This document shows positions 12,235-24,591 of a DNA stretch of 64,000 nucleotides, piece by piece. This DNA comes from Benincasa hispida (Eukaryota; Streptophyta; Magnoliopsida; Cucurbitales; Cucurbitaceae). The position numbers and the translations under genes were made by a program. The DNA is taken from positions 40,657,729-40,721,728 of the forward strand of contig NC_052353.1 in NCBI RefSeq assembly GCF_009727055.1, given 5' to 3'. How positions within the stretch are numbered: the stretch's first letter is position 1; each line of letters begins with the position of its first letter. The notes under the pieces were generated by a model. The model saw only the letters and a list, made by a program, of their open reading frames with translations. It ran no database searches and was not told the DNA's origin.

Positions 12235-12240
12235 TATTCG

Positions 12241-12402
12241 CGACCTGTTTGACCAGTTGAAAGAAGCATCAGTATTCTCTAAAATTGATTTGAGATCAGG
12301 TTACTATCAGTTGAAGGTTCGGGAGGCGGATGTTCCCAAAACAACCTTTCGGACTAGATATGGACATTATGAGTTTTTGGTTATGTCATTTGGCCTAATT
12401 AA
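12241..12402 (+). pseudogene. Gypsy reverse transcriptase N-terminal fragment
   Basis: The frame reads [20 protein letters not shown] and continues [19 protein letters not shown], the classic Ty3/gypsy RT block with the first catalytic aspartate (KIDLRSGY). It stops at MSFGLI, where copia LTR sequence (TGTTGG) begins. The expected next segment, containing YVDD-type residues, is absent from the window. Confidence 0.88.
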
Positions 12403-13823
12403 TGTTGGCTTTTTGGCCCTTAATCTCAAATTAATTAATTTTAATTAATTAATCAATCGATGTTTTGATGATAACAAACTCAATTTTTAATTACTGAAAA
12501 TATTAGTGTTTTAATATATCCATAGTATAGAGCTCGGAATAACGATTCCAACACCTCTTGAATCACTCAAATCGGAGCTAAAACGAAGACGATATGACCG
12601 AAACAAGTCTATAGAGAAAATACTGTGGTGGATGACGTGGCATAACTAGACCATTTGCATGTAGACATGTGGTAGCATATTGGTTTGAATGGTGGATCAT
12701 TAAGAGATTAACATATGATAGACTTTGATTTTTTGGATTGATTTAAAATTAAAAAAAAATGAAATAAAAAAGAAATTTAAAAGGAAAATAAATTTAATAT
12801 TATTTTAATGTTTGTGTCTAATGGCTAGTTTTTTTACACATTGTTATGTTTTTTTATTTTTTGGAATTGACTTTAAAGAGAATGAATTTAAAAAGAAAAT
12901 GAACTAAGAAAAATGAATTTAATATTATTTTATGTTTGTGTGTTTAACGGCTAGTTTTTGACACATGGTATGTTTTTTTTATTTTTTTGGATTAATTTTT
13001 AAAAAGAAAATGAATTTCAAAAGAACAGGAATTTAATATTATATTTTGTTTGTATCTAAAGACTAGTTTAGTTAAATCCCACCATTTGATTTTTTCTTTT
13101 CCAAAATCAATGGTCCAAATTAATTTGGGTTCTAAAAATTTTTTCATCTCTATATAAACCAACAAAACAAATTTTACAGTTCATAATCCCCAAAACTCAA
13201 AATCCATTGTTGCTACTTCTCTTTAAGTTCCCAATTTTTTTTTCTCTTTTTCATCTTTATTCTTGAGAGTGTTATTGTATTTGAGGAATAAACTTGTGAG
13301 TGCCTTTAAACTTTGTAAATCCACTTTAGTGAAAGTTGTATTGTGATTCTTTCAAAAATTCCAAATTTGTAACGGTTTGATTCCTAAATCGTGGAAAAGG
13401 ATCGGTTTGCTCTTGAACACCGTAAAAGGAGCGTGGTTGAACGGTTGAAGCCTAATCATGAAAAAGAGTCGTAAGATTTTATCAAATTCCCAAGAGGCGC
13501 ATTGGAGAGTGGAGTAGGTCGAATTTTGAACCAAACCACTATAAAAATTACGGTGTCTTCTTTACACTTTCTTTTTTATTTTTGCAATAATTTAAGCAAA
13601 ATCTTATTGTATGTTTTAGTTTGTTCTTATTTATTTGCTAAAATTTGATAGAATTAAATTATCACATTTTTTGTCATCTATTTGTTGCATAATTTGGAAT
13701 TTTTCTTATTATTTATAAAAAGTGTATTTAGTTTAATTGTTTAATTAGGGTTAATTTTTTAGAAAAAAAAGTTAGATTAAACCCTATTCACCCACTCTAG
13801 GGTTGCCATTATCGATTCCAACA
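12403..13823 (+). repeat. 5' LTR of the nested copia element, 1421 bp
   Basis: It starts TGTTGG and ends CCAACA, a perfect 6-bp inverted terminal pair. The next bases (AGTAGGTATTCAGAAGCGGG) resemble the plant initiator-methionine tRNA primer-binding site with small insertions, as expected for an old copy. No second copy is present in the window. Confidence 0.82.
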
Positions 13824-13889
13824 AGTAGGTATTCAGAAGCGGGTTGCCTCTTCTTGAAATATTTATTTCTATGAAAAACTTAATTGTTT

Positions 13890-16800
13890 TTTTAGCTATG
13901 ACACCTTTAGGTTTATCCTTTTTACCGATAGTCAATCTATTACAAAGCCTCATTTCTTTAATGGTACTAATTATAGTTATTGGAAAAATAGAATGAGATT
14001 TTTCTTTACTTTCTATTGATTATGATTTATGGGATATTGTTGAGGAAGGTTTTAAATCCAACAAAAGATGTTGATGGTGTTAGCACTTATAAAACCTAAG
14101 AAGAATGTCAATAAATGAAAGAAGCATGCTCTTTTAAATGCCAAAGCTATTAATTGCTATTTTGTGCTTTGATGAAGTTGAGTTATAATAGAGTGTTCTA
14201 TTGCAAAATCCACTAAAGAGATATGGAATAAATTAGAAATTACTTATGAATGAACTAGTCAAGCTAAAAAAAAAAAAAGATTGACATGTTAGTTCATCAA
14301 TTTATGAAAATGTTAAAATTTGAATGAAAATGAAGCCTATTTCTGATATGTTTATTAGATTTACTAATCTGTCAACTGCTTTAGAAGGACTTGGAAAAAT
14401 TACTCAAATCTGAGAAGTAAAGAAGCTATTGTGGTCTTTTGTCTAAACAAATGGGAGCCTAAAGTCATTGCCATTCAAGAGGCAAAGGATCTTTAAAATC
14501 TCTCTCCATAATGAACTCATGGGCTCGTTGTTGACGCATGAGATAAAGATAAAAAAAAAACATGGAGGAATGAGAAGAAAAGAAAGAAAAGAGTTATAGC
14601 TTTAAAGACCATCTCTTTTAGAAGTTGACTCCCAAGATGAGATGACCTTGATGGAAGATGTATTGCCTATCTTTCACGTAAGTATAAGAATTTCATCAAG
14701 AGAAAGAAGGAATTTCAAGAGGCATCTCTCCAACCAAAAAGAATCAAAAGGTGAAAAGAGCAAAAAAGATGAGGTAATATGCTATGAATGCAAGAAGCCG
14801 GGTCATATTAAAACCGATTGTCCTTTTCTCAAATCATCCAAGAAATCCAAGAAAAAGCAATGAAAGCTACTTGGGTTGATAGCGATGAAAGAGAAAGTGG
14901 GAGTGATAATGAAGAAGTGGGCCAAATTTTTGCTTCATGGTCATAGTGACAAAAGAGGTGACAAAATGATGAGGTAACTCTAGAACCTCTTTCTTATAAT
15001 GAATTGTTCGAAGCTTTTGAAAATATGCAAAAACGACTTAAGAAAAACTTAGTTCTAAGTATGTTGTGTTTAAAAAGAAATACAATGTTTTATCTTTAGT
15101 AAAAATAGTCTTTACTTGAAGAAATTGCTTGCTTTAAAGAGAATGAGCATGATGCTATGCATATTGATGAAATGATATCTCTTGTGACAAGCATGCTTTT
15201 AGATGTGATGAGAAAAATGTCTTGCTTGACAAAGTTAAATTTCTGAGCATGATAGTTGTTGAAAAAAGATAATTTGATTAAATTACTCAAAGAAAAGGAA
15301 TTTAGTGCTTTTCAAGAACTTGATAAGGCTAAAGAATCTATTTTAAAAAGTTGACAATAGGTGCTCAAAGATTAGACAAGATAATTTAAGTAGGCAAGCC
15401 TTTTGGTGATAAAAGAGGTTATACTATATTGATGAATGTTCTACTCTTTCAAGTTCTTAAAACTATCTTTGTTAAAGCATCTCATAAAATGCCTAAGCTT
15501 AATATGCCTAAGGTTGTGTCTAAGCATGTTAAATCTAACTTTGTGCCTATATTCTCATTATATGTTGTTGGTGTTGAAGGCCATATTTAGACCTAAGTGT
15601 TTTAAATTGAAATATGCTTCATACTACTTCTCCAAGAAGAAATTTTTCTCAAAGGGCAAAGTTTCACAATACTCCAAGGAATAATTTCTACAAGAAAAGT
15701 AGAGTGCAAAAAATTTGTTGTAAGAGATATAAATCTTTGCATAATATTGTTTGTTTCATGTGGCAAGTTTGGACATACAACTATATTCTGTTACTTGTCT
15801 AAATCCAACGCCTTCAATGTCTATGCAAAAATGAAATGGATTCCCAAGTTTGTCAATGCTAACCATTCTAGGACCCAAACAAGTGTGGGTACCAAATAAT
15901 CAAACTTGAAATTTTATATTTGTAGGTTTTGTTTGAAAGCCTCTAAGAAAAACAAGTGGTACTTAGAATAGTGGTTTGCTCGAGGCACATGACGGGATAC
16001 TAAATCCAAGTTTGTCTTCTCTTCTAAAAAGGATGGAGGTCTTGTAACCTTTGGTGACAACAAGAAAGGTAAAATAATTGGTAAAGGTAGTATAGGTTAA
16101 TGAATCTTCTATTTTAATTGAAAAATGTACTTTTGGTTTGATGGTTTGAAAGCATGATTTACTTAGTATTAGTCAACTGTGTGATAAATGCTTTAGAGTA
16201 ATGTTTGATAAAAAAAGATTACATCATTGAAAATGCTAGTGATAGAAAAGTTATATTTTGTTGGAAATAGAGATGAAAATGTTTTATACTATGATTTGAA
16301 TGATTGTCCTATTAATGATAAATGTTTATCGCCTTTGCATAATGATCTTGGTTTATGGCATAGAAGACCAGGACATGCTAGCATGCACTTAATTTCAAAT
16401 ATTTTCCAAGAGAATTCTTTGGTTAGAGTCTTCCCAAATTTAAATTTGAAAAAGACAAAGTTTTGTGATGCTTGTCAAATGAGTAAGCAAACTAAGTCAT
16501 CTTTCAAATCTAAAAATGTAAATTACAACTAGACCCTCAACTATTAACATAGACTTATTTGGTCTTCTAGAATTGCTGTTTTGGAGGGAACTATTATTGC
16601 CTTTGTGATAGTTCGTATTTTTCAAGATTTACTTGGGTTTTGATTGCTAAAACATAAGGATGATGCTTTGAAAAGCTTTTCTAGTTTGCAAAAAGAGTTC
16701 AAATGAAAAAGGTTTTTTTGATTTCTAAAATTAGAAGTGATCATGGAGGAGAATTTGATAGCAATGCTTTTTGAAACTTTTTGTGAAGAAAATGGTTTTT

Positions 16801-18990
16801 CTTCATAATTTCTCAAGCTCCAAGAACTTCTCAACAAAACGGTGTAGATTGAAAGGAAAAATCGTACTTTGCAAGAATTTGCTAGATCAATCGTTGCATG
16901 TGAGTATGGTTTACCTACATACTTTTGGGCGGAAGTCGTTAACATCCCTTGTTATGTTTTAAATAGAGTTTTTAATTAGACATTCTTTGGATAAAACTCC
17001 TTATGAACTTTGACATAACAAAATTCCAAATATTGAGTATTTCAAAGTTTTGGTTTGCAAATGCTTTATTTTGAATAATAAAGAAACTTGGAAAATTTGA
17101 TTCTAAAACAAATCTTGGTATTTCCTTGGCTATTCCTCTACTAGTAAAGCTTATAGAGTTTTCTATAAAAGACTTTAGTAATTGAGGAATCTATGCATGT
17201 AGTATTTGATGAATCTTGCAATGTTATTTCTAATGAGCCTATTTATAGTGATGTTTTAGAAGGAAAATTTTGGAGATTTACTTGTTAGTGACAAAGGCAA
17301 GGAAATTGTTTCAAGTAAGCAAGAGGTGAGCTTAATCGAAAAGAATGAGTTGGTTCTTCATCCATGCCTAAAGAGTGGAGGTATGCTCCTTTCCATCCCA
17401 AAGAATTAATTCTTGGTGATTCCCGAACAAGGTTTGAAAACTTCCTCTCTTAATATGTTTAATAATCTTGCTTTTGTTTCTCAAATTGAACCAAAAAATT
17501 TTAAAGATGCTGAAAATGATTAATTTTGGATTTTAGCTATGCAAGAAGAATTAAATCAATTTGAAAGGAATAAAGTTTGGGAGTAGTCCCTAGGCCCTCT
17601 CATGCTTCTATAATTGGAACTAAATGGGTTCTTTAGAAATAAAATGGATGAAAATGAAAATATCATTAGAAATAAAGCTAGAATTGTAGCTCAAGGTTAT
17701 TGTTAAGAGGAAGGAATAGATTATGAAGAAACTTTTGCACCCGTTGCTAGATTAGAAGCTATTAGAATGTTGCTTGCTTTTGCTTCTTATAAGAATTTAT
17801 TTTGTATCAAATTGATGTGAAAAAATACATTTTTAAATGGTTATATCATGAGAAAGTTTATGTAGAAACACCTCCGGGATTTGAAAGTTTGATTTTCCTA
17901 ATCATGTCTATAAGTTGAAAAAAGCTCTTTATGACTTAAAACAAGCTCCAAGAGCTTGGTATGATAGACTTAGTAATTTCTTGCTTGAGAATAGATTTAA
18001 AATGGGTAAAATTGATACTACTCTTTTTATTAAGACTAAAGAAAATGATATGCTTTTAATACAAATATATGTGGATGATATTTATTTTGGTTCTACTAAT
18101 CCATCTTTATGTGAAGAATTTTCTAAGTGTATGCATAGTGAATTTGAGATGAGTATGATGGATAACTTAGCCTCTTCCTTGGACTATAAATCAAACAACT
18201 CAAGGATGGTATTTTCATAGTCAAGAAAAAAATACACAAGGATTTGCTCAAAAGGTTCAAATTCAATGAAGGTAAAATTGCAAAAAACTCCTATGAGCAC
18301 ATCCACTAAGCTTGACAAGGATGAAAAAGGTAAGTATGAAGATATAAAAATTTATAAGAGGTATGATTGGATCTTTACTTTATTTAACCACTAGTAGACC
18401 CGGTATTATTGTTTAGTGTATGTCTTTGTGCTAGATTTCAATCTTGTCCTAAGGAATCACATTTACATGCCGTTAAAAGAATTTTTAAATATTGCTTGGT
18501 ACTATTGATTTAGGGTTATGGTATCCTAGAAATGTTGAATTTAATTTGGTAGGATATTCCAATGCGGATTTTGCGGGTAGTTTACTTGACCGTAAGAGTA
18601 CTAGTGAGACTTGTCAATTTCTTGGTAATTTCTTAGTTTCTTAGTTTAGTAAAAGCAACGGTTGCCTTATCCACTAACGAAGCGGAACATATTGCAGTTG
18701 CTAGTTGTTGTGCTCAAATTCTTTGGATGAAACAAACTCTTTGTGATTTTGGATTAAAGTTTGATAATGTGCCTATATTTTGTTATAATACTAGCAGCAT
18801 TAATTTGACTAAAAATCCTATACATCATTCTAGGATTAAGCATATTGATATTAGGCATCACTTTATTAGAGAGCATGTGCAAAATGATAATATTACTCTT
18901 GAATTTATAGGCTCTAATAATCAATTATTGGATATTTTTACCAAGCCTTTGAATGAAGAAATTTTTTGCAAAAATAGGCTTGAGCTCGGT
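13890..18990 (+). pseudogene. Decayed copia gag-pol polyprotein
   Basis: Domains in order, all broken by stops and frameshifts: a gag start with a Y-W-K-N-R-M type motif near 13975; a CCHC zinc knuckle (CYECKKPGHIKTDC) at about 14779-14820; a gag-pre-integrase/integrase HHCC region (LWHRRPGHASMHL, then CDACQMSKQTKSS) at 16350-16510; RT with KKALYDLKQAPRAWYDRL at 17918-17971 and YVDDIYFGSTN at about 18069-18101, so the YVDD box survives; and RNase H ending near 18990 (motifs HSRIKHIDIRHHFI and LLDIFTKPL). It cannot make a full polyprotein. Confidence 0.82.
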
Positions 18991-19005
18991 ATTATTCATT
19001 GTGGC

Positions 19006-20459
19006 TGTCAGCAGATGTCAGCGTTGATCCTCTGAAGATTGAGGTTGTAGTTAGATGGGAGCGTCTTACCACAATGATGAAGGTACGTAGTTTTCTTATA
19101 CTTGCAGGTTACTTCAAGAGGTTTGTAGAGGGCTTCTCAAAGATAGCTCTCCCACTAACCAGTCTAATCAGGAATGATGCAAAGTTTGAATGGACAGATA
19201 GATGTGAATAAAGTTTCTAAGACTTGAAGCAAAGATTGGTGGCTACACCAATCATAACCCTTCCAGTTCCAGGGAAGGAGTTTTAGATTTATTCTAACGC
19301 ATCGAGACAGGGATTAAGATGTGTATTGATGCATGATGGTAAAGTAGTAGCTTATGCATCCAGACAATTGAAGAAGCATGAAGAGAATTGCCCTAATTGT
19401 GATTTAGAACTAGCACCTGTAGTGCTAACATTAAAGATTTAGTGACATTACCTATATGGTGAGAAATGTCGCATTTTTATAGATAATAAGAGTTTAAAAT
19501 ACATCTTTGATATGAAGGAATTAAATCTAAGACAAATATGATGGAAAAATATTATTAAAGATTATGCTGCACCATTGACTACCACCTAGGTAAAGCTAAC
19601 GTAGTAACATATGCTTTGAGCAGGAAGTCAAGCTGTCCCAGAGATATGTTGAGTTCTCTAAGGGGAAGGTTATTGTAGGAATTAGAAGGAGCTAATGCAG
19701 CACTGACAGTTGACCATTTGGGAGGAAATGATAGCTCATTTTCAGGTAAGGCCTATATTAGTAGATGACATTATCAGAGCTCAGTCCACAAACTCTAATT
19801 TCAGGAAGTTCATTGAAGAGGTTAGTCAACAGTAGAGATCAGATTATGTTTTGAGACGGGATGGAGCTTTGATGAAGGGAGACAAGTTTTGTGTTCCTGA
19901 TGATGAAGCACTGAAGAATGCAGTGCTAGAAGATGCCCATAGTTCTGCATATGCTATGTACTAGGTAGCACCAAAATATATAGGACATTGAAGAGGTCTT
20001 ACTGTGGCCGGGAATGAAGAAATTCATAGCTGGTTATGTAAATAGATGCTTAATTTGTCAATAAGTTAAACCAGAGTGTCAGAGACCTGCAGGGTTACTT
20101 AACCCACTTCCAGTACTAGAATGGAAATGGGAACATGTGACCATGGATTTTTTTTTGGTCTACCCAAGACGCCTAGTGGTTATGATGGTATTTGGGTAAT
20201 TGTAGACCGAATGACTTAGACGACAAAGTTTTTGCCCGTCAAAGCCACATCTACCCTTGATCAGGTGGGCAAGAAATATGTCGATTAAGTTGTGAGCCAG
20301 TTTAGGGCTCTAGTATCCATTATATCAAATAGGGATCCGAGATTTACCTTGAAGTTCTGGCCTAGTTTGCAGAAGGCGCTTGGTACTAAATTGCATTTTA
20401 GTACAACATTTCATCCTCAGATGGATGGACAATCAGAGCAAAAAATTTAGACATTAGAG
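19006..20459 (+). pseudogene. Gypsy RT end, RNase H and integrase, degenerate
   Basis: The block starts within the RT connection (VSVDPLKIE, RSFLILAGYFKRFVEGF), passes through RNase H ([20 protein letters not shown], about 19350-19410) and enters the integrase core (TKFLPVKATS, SNRDPRFT, HFSTTFHPQMDGQSE). The integrase residues SNRDPRF and FHPQMDGQSE fit the D-D-35-E region of Ty3 elements. Several TAG and TAA codons interrupt it. It ends in codons for TLE at the LTR insertion and resumes with DML at 24000. Confidence 0.85.
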
Positions 20460-23400
20460 TGAAGGAAATCGAACATGAGGATTTCTATGAGCAGTGGAAT
20501 AATCGTTCCAAATTTCATTCGTATATGAACATACACAATTACAATCACGAAATGGAAACATACAGGCTATGCACAAAACGAAATTTCAACATGTTTTACT
20601 AAGATCAAGGGAAAAATTACACATACCTTTGAAGACTCATCTTCAATCTCCCTTGATCATGAACACTCGAACAATCAGTAAGACTACAAATACAAACGCT
20701 CGAATACTACGATCGTTGCACTGCACGATCACAACGACCACAAACTCAGAGATCTTCAAGATCATGAACACAGCGAACTCCAAGACCACAAACACAGCGA
20801 ACGACCTCCAATAAACCTTGACAATGTAGATTTCAGTACGACACCACCACAATAGCTACCTTTGTATTCTCGGTGTGAGAATCCAGAAGTGTGGGCTCTA
20901 TGTGGACTTGGTTAGAGAATGAGACCGGAGGAAGAACAATCGTGTAAACGATTGAGCAAGTGGGAGATGACAAAGTCTATCGTATAGACGATGCCCAATC
21001 GTTTAGAAGAAACTCTGTGATTGTTTAACAAAATCTTCCCGATCGTTTAGCTAATCGGCCAGCTGAGTGACTATCGTATAGAGTCACTCCACGATCGTCT
21101 AGTCTCTCTTCAGCTGTTGTTTAGCGAACCCTATTCACTTGACAACCACCGTGAGTAATTTCTGAGAATAGCAACTCTCAATCATCAACTTTTAAATTTA
21201 GGAAAACATTTTTCCTTTTATCTCACAGTTACTATGAAATTACCAACAACCTCCCACTCAATTGGTTATTAGAGAAAAAGAGATAATTATCCAATAATCA
21301 ATATTATTATACATATATATGATAACCAACTTACCATACTATATTTATAAACTATAGATTTAATATTTCATTTCATGAAACATATAAACCATAGCTCTTT
21401 TTCTATTTCATGGTCCTTAATGTAAATCTCATTTACACTAATCCCCCACTTGTTGTAACTCATACATCATACCGATCATATCATATATAATCGAATTACC
21501 TCTTGTCAATTTGAATATTTCAAATCAATACCAATAACTGATTCTCAACTTGAATCCATTCAGCTACCAAGAGGACCTTATGAACCTGTAGCTCGAAGCT
21601 CTAACGGTACGTGAATAACTGACTAAACTCTTTTGTCACAAGATCCACCATCCGTTAACTGCCAAACACTCTACTAAAGACCGAGAGCCAAACTCTCCTT
21701 ACTACAGATATATTATGTGTCCATATTAACCAATCAACAGTGTGATAACTCTTCACAGATCACTCGTAAGTATAGCTGAGCAAATAACTTTTATGCTCCT
21801 ATAGTTACATCTAACTCCTTAAATACCGTTGATCTCTCTAATGAACATAAGTCATAGTCCTACTATAATTTAGTCCTCTCTTCCAAAGAGAAGTTGTGGC
21901 CACAATGTTTAAGCCTCAGAATCAGTCCTTAAAGGAGCAATCTATCTACTTACCCTTGCTTTGGGGAAGGAGTGAATTCCATCTTGTGTAACTGAGTTCC
22001 CAACTCCCAAATCAGAAAAGTCCCCAAAAAGGTAGACATGTTGAGTTGGCAATCTGGCCAATCTCACCCATACTAATCAAAGGATCGCCCTTAAAGGCAG
22101 GAGTTCCTAAAACACTCAGGATTTAGATCATGTCACCTATGGTCGTTTAGGTGAGATATAAGTCTTCAGTATCAATAGCATTATATACAGAGACTAGTCA
22201 TCTCGTGCTTCAGTCTTATACATGTTGGCGATGATGCCCTAAAGTCTCGTGTCCTGCAGTTTGTAAACAGTTTGTACGAACGCTTGTGATGTATAATATA
22301 TGATATTTACTTCACTCTTTGACTTTGCATATTAGATGTTTTATTTGTTTTACCACAAACCAATAAACTAAAATCTCTGGTTGTCATTATGTAACTTAAG
22401 CATGTATGTGGTGACATACAAGTGGATCATGTCTTAAGTAATAACCAAAATGGTCTGTAGTATATGGATATAGAAGGGAAACCTTATCCAGGTAACGCTA
22501 CGGATGCGACCCACTTTGTGGGATAGTTACAAGTGTTGTGACTTACTACAAATAGTCTATCCTGATCATTCGTGTGGGGATATACGAGTGGGGTGTCCTA
22601 TACAAAGAGTTTGTATAAGTCCTGACCATGAAGTGTTAACGTCTTGTTATATAGCGTCATTCATGACAGAGACTTCACTTCACTAGGATGACCATAGGTA
22701 ACATGACCTCAATCCTGAGTGAGTTGGGAACTCTTGCCATTGAAGGCGATTCTTTGATTTGCATGGGTGCGAGTACCCAGGTCGTCGACTCAAATCTACC
22801 ACTTTAGGGATTCATATGATTTGGGAGCTGGGAACTCAGCTACAAGATGGAATTCACTCCTTCCCCGAAGCAGGGGTAAGTAGATAGATTGCTCTCTTAA
22901 AGGCTGATTCCATGGCTTGAACGATATGGCGCCACACATCTTCTTATAGCCCGAGAGGTGTTCACACATAGTAGGATTATGTTATATTGTTCATTATAGG
23001 GATCAGTGGTACTTAAGGAGTAAGATGTAACTATAGGGACAAAATGGTAAATTGGTCCAACCGTACTTACGAGCATATGTGAAGGGTTATCGTACTCATG
23101 ATTGGTTATATCCGATGGACACGGAAATATATCTATAGTAAGAAGAGTTCAATTGTCGGTCTTTAGTGGAATGTCTGGCAATTAACGAATAGTGGATCTC
23201 GTGGCTATAGAGTTTAGTCAGCTATTCACGTACCGTTGGAGCTTTGAGCCATAGGTTCATAAGGTCCCATTGGTAGCTTGGATACAAGTTGAGAATTAGT
23301 CTTTGGGTCAGTTTGAAATGTTCAAATTGACAAGAGAGAGTTCGATTATATATGATATAATTGAACCAGTTAATTATATATAATATACTTAATTTTATAT

Positions 23401-23994
23401 ATGAGATACATTAATTTAGAGGAAATTGGATATAAATATGATTGATATCTAGTGGAGTAGAAAATACTATGGTTGATATATGATATAAAACTATAGGTTA
23501 TGAATATAATATGATTATATTTATTATTTTATTAATTGAACAGTTATGGGATAATTGTCAGGCGTTTTCTCTGTAACCATATGATAGTGGGAAGTTCAAT
23601 TCGGTTTTCATAACTAAAGTATAGAATGAAAATTGTTTTCATTTTGCAAAGAACGCGCTTAATAGCTCACAGAGTGTTTTGTATTCGATCGCTTGGTAAT
23701 TCAGAGCCTATACGATAGCGCATCCTTAATCCTTATACTACAGACTTATTTAGTGTCACAAGGATCAGGTATCCCTCCTTAATCCTTATACTACAGACCT
23801 ATTTAGGTTATCACTTAAGGCATGATCCACTTGTATATCTCATATACATGCTTATGTTTACATACGATAACCATGGAGCTTTGTTTATTGAATATGAGTA
23901 AATGCCAAATAAAATAACTCTTATTTTATTCATAACAATACGTATATATTACAAACTACGAGACTCCGAAAGAATTAAGATACCAATCCCAACA
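20460..23994 (-). mobile_element. Solo LTR in reverse orientation, split by a related LTR
   Basis: A perfect 5-bp target duplication TAGAG (20455-20459 and 23995-23999) flanks the whole block, and deleting the block plus one duplicate restores gypsy integrase continuity. Read on the minus strand it starts TGTTGGGATTGG at 23994 and ends TTTCCTTCA at 20460, giving TG...CA. No coding sequence lies inside. The reverse LTR is discontinuous: about 23994-23700 and then 22222-20460, with a forward-oriented relative between. Confidence 0.72.
22223..23700 (+). mobile_element. Nested related LTR in forward orientation
   Basis: It starts TGTTGGCGATGATGCC and shares long segments with the surrounding LTR in inverted orientation. 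For example GGGAACTCAGCTACAAGATG at 22828 pairs with a reverse-strand relative near 21990, and words from 23030-23300 pair with 21560-21820. The result is a large imperfect palindrome with arms of about 0.7 kb around a spacer of about 0.5 kb. The right limit is approximate (23690-23712) and I see no confident target duplication; TATAC words near both sides are suggestive only. Confidence 0.5.
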
Positions 23995-24591
23995 TAGAGG
24001 ATATGTTGAATGCTTGTGTACTATTTAAGGGAAGATGTGATGCAAACTTGTCGTTAGTAGAGTTCGCTTATAATAACAATTATCACTCCAACATTAGTAT
24101 GGCTCCGTACGAAGCTTTGTATGGGAGACCCTATTAAACTCCAGTTTGCTAGAATGGGGTTGGTGAAGGAAAGTTGATAGGGCAAGAATTGGTACATACG
24201 GCGTTGGAAAATGTTAAGTTAATAAGAGAAAATTTGAAGATAGCTCGAGATAGACAGAAGAGCTATGCGGATAGACGAAGAAGAGAGTTCGAGTTCGAGA
24301 TCGAAGATTGAGTGTTTCTAAAGCTATCTCTGTGGAAGGGATACTCGGGTTTGGTAGGAAAGGTAAGTTAAGTCCAAGATATATAGGACCTTATGAGAGA
24401 ATAGAAAGTGTTGGTCAACAACTTACAAATTAGCTTTACCTACTAAGTTATCCAGGATACATGATGTTTTTCACGTATCTATATTGAGAAAATAGGTTCT
24501 CGGTCCTACCCATATTCTCCAAGATCAGCCAGTATAATTGAAGGAAAATTTATCATATGAAGAAGAACCTATACAATTTTAGACAAGAAAG

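Larger units (their letters stand above)
12403..19005 (+). mobile_element. Ty1/copia element inserted in gypsy RT, right LTR deleted
   Basis: A 5' LTR (12403-13823), a primer-binding region and a decayed gag-pol (gag, protease region, integrase, RT, RNase H) run in one direction. At about 19000 the copia RNase H end abuts gypsy sequence directly, with no 3' LTR. The gypsy RT on the two sides does not rejoin: about 80 codons are missing. One deletion removing the copia 3' LTR plus adjoining gypsy DNA explains both. The long LTR and the lysine-rich end of gag suggest a SIRE/Maximus-like lineage, as inference. Confidence 0.82.

Noticed and set aside
20569..20852. Open frames on both strands within the solo LTR (81 and 69 codons)
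   Set aside because: Threonine/asparagine-rich shadow translations of tandem 'acaaacac/gatcatgaac' words, not a gene.
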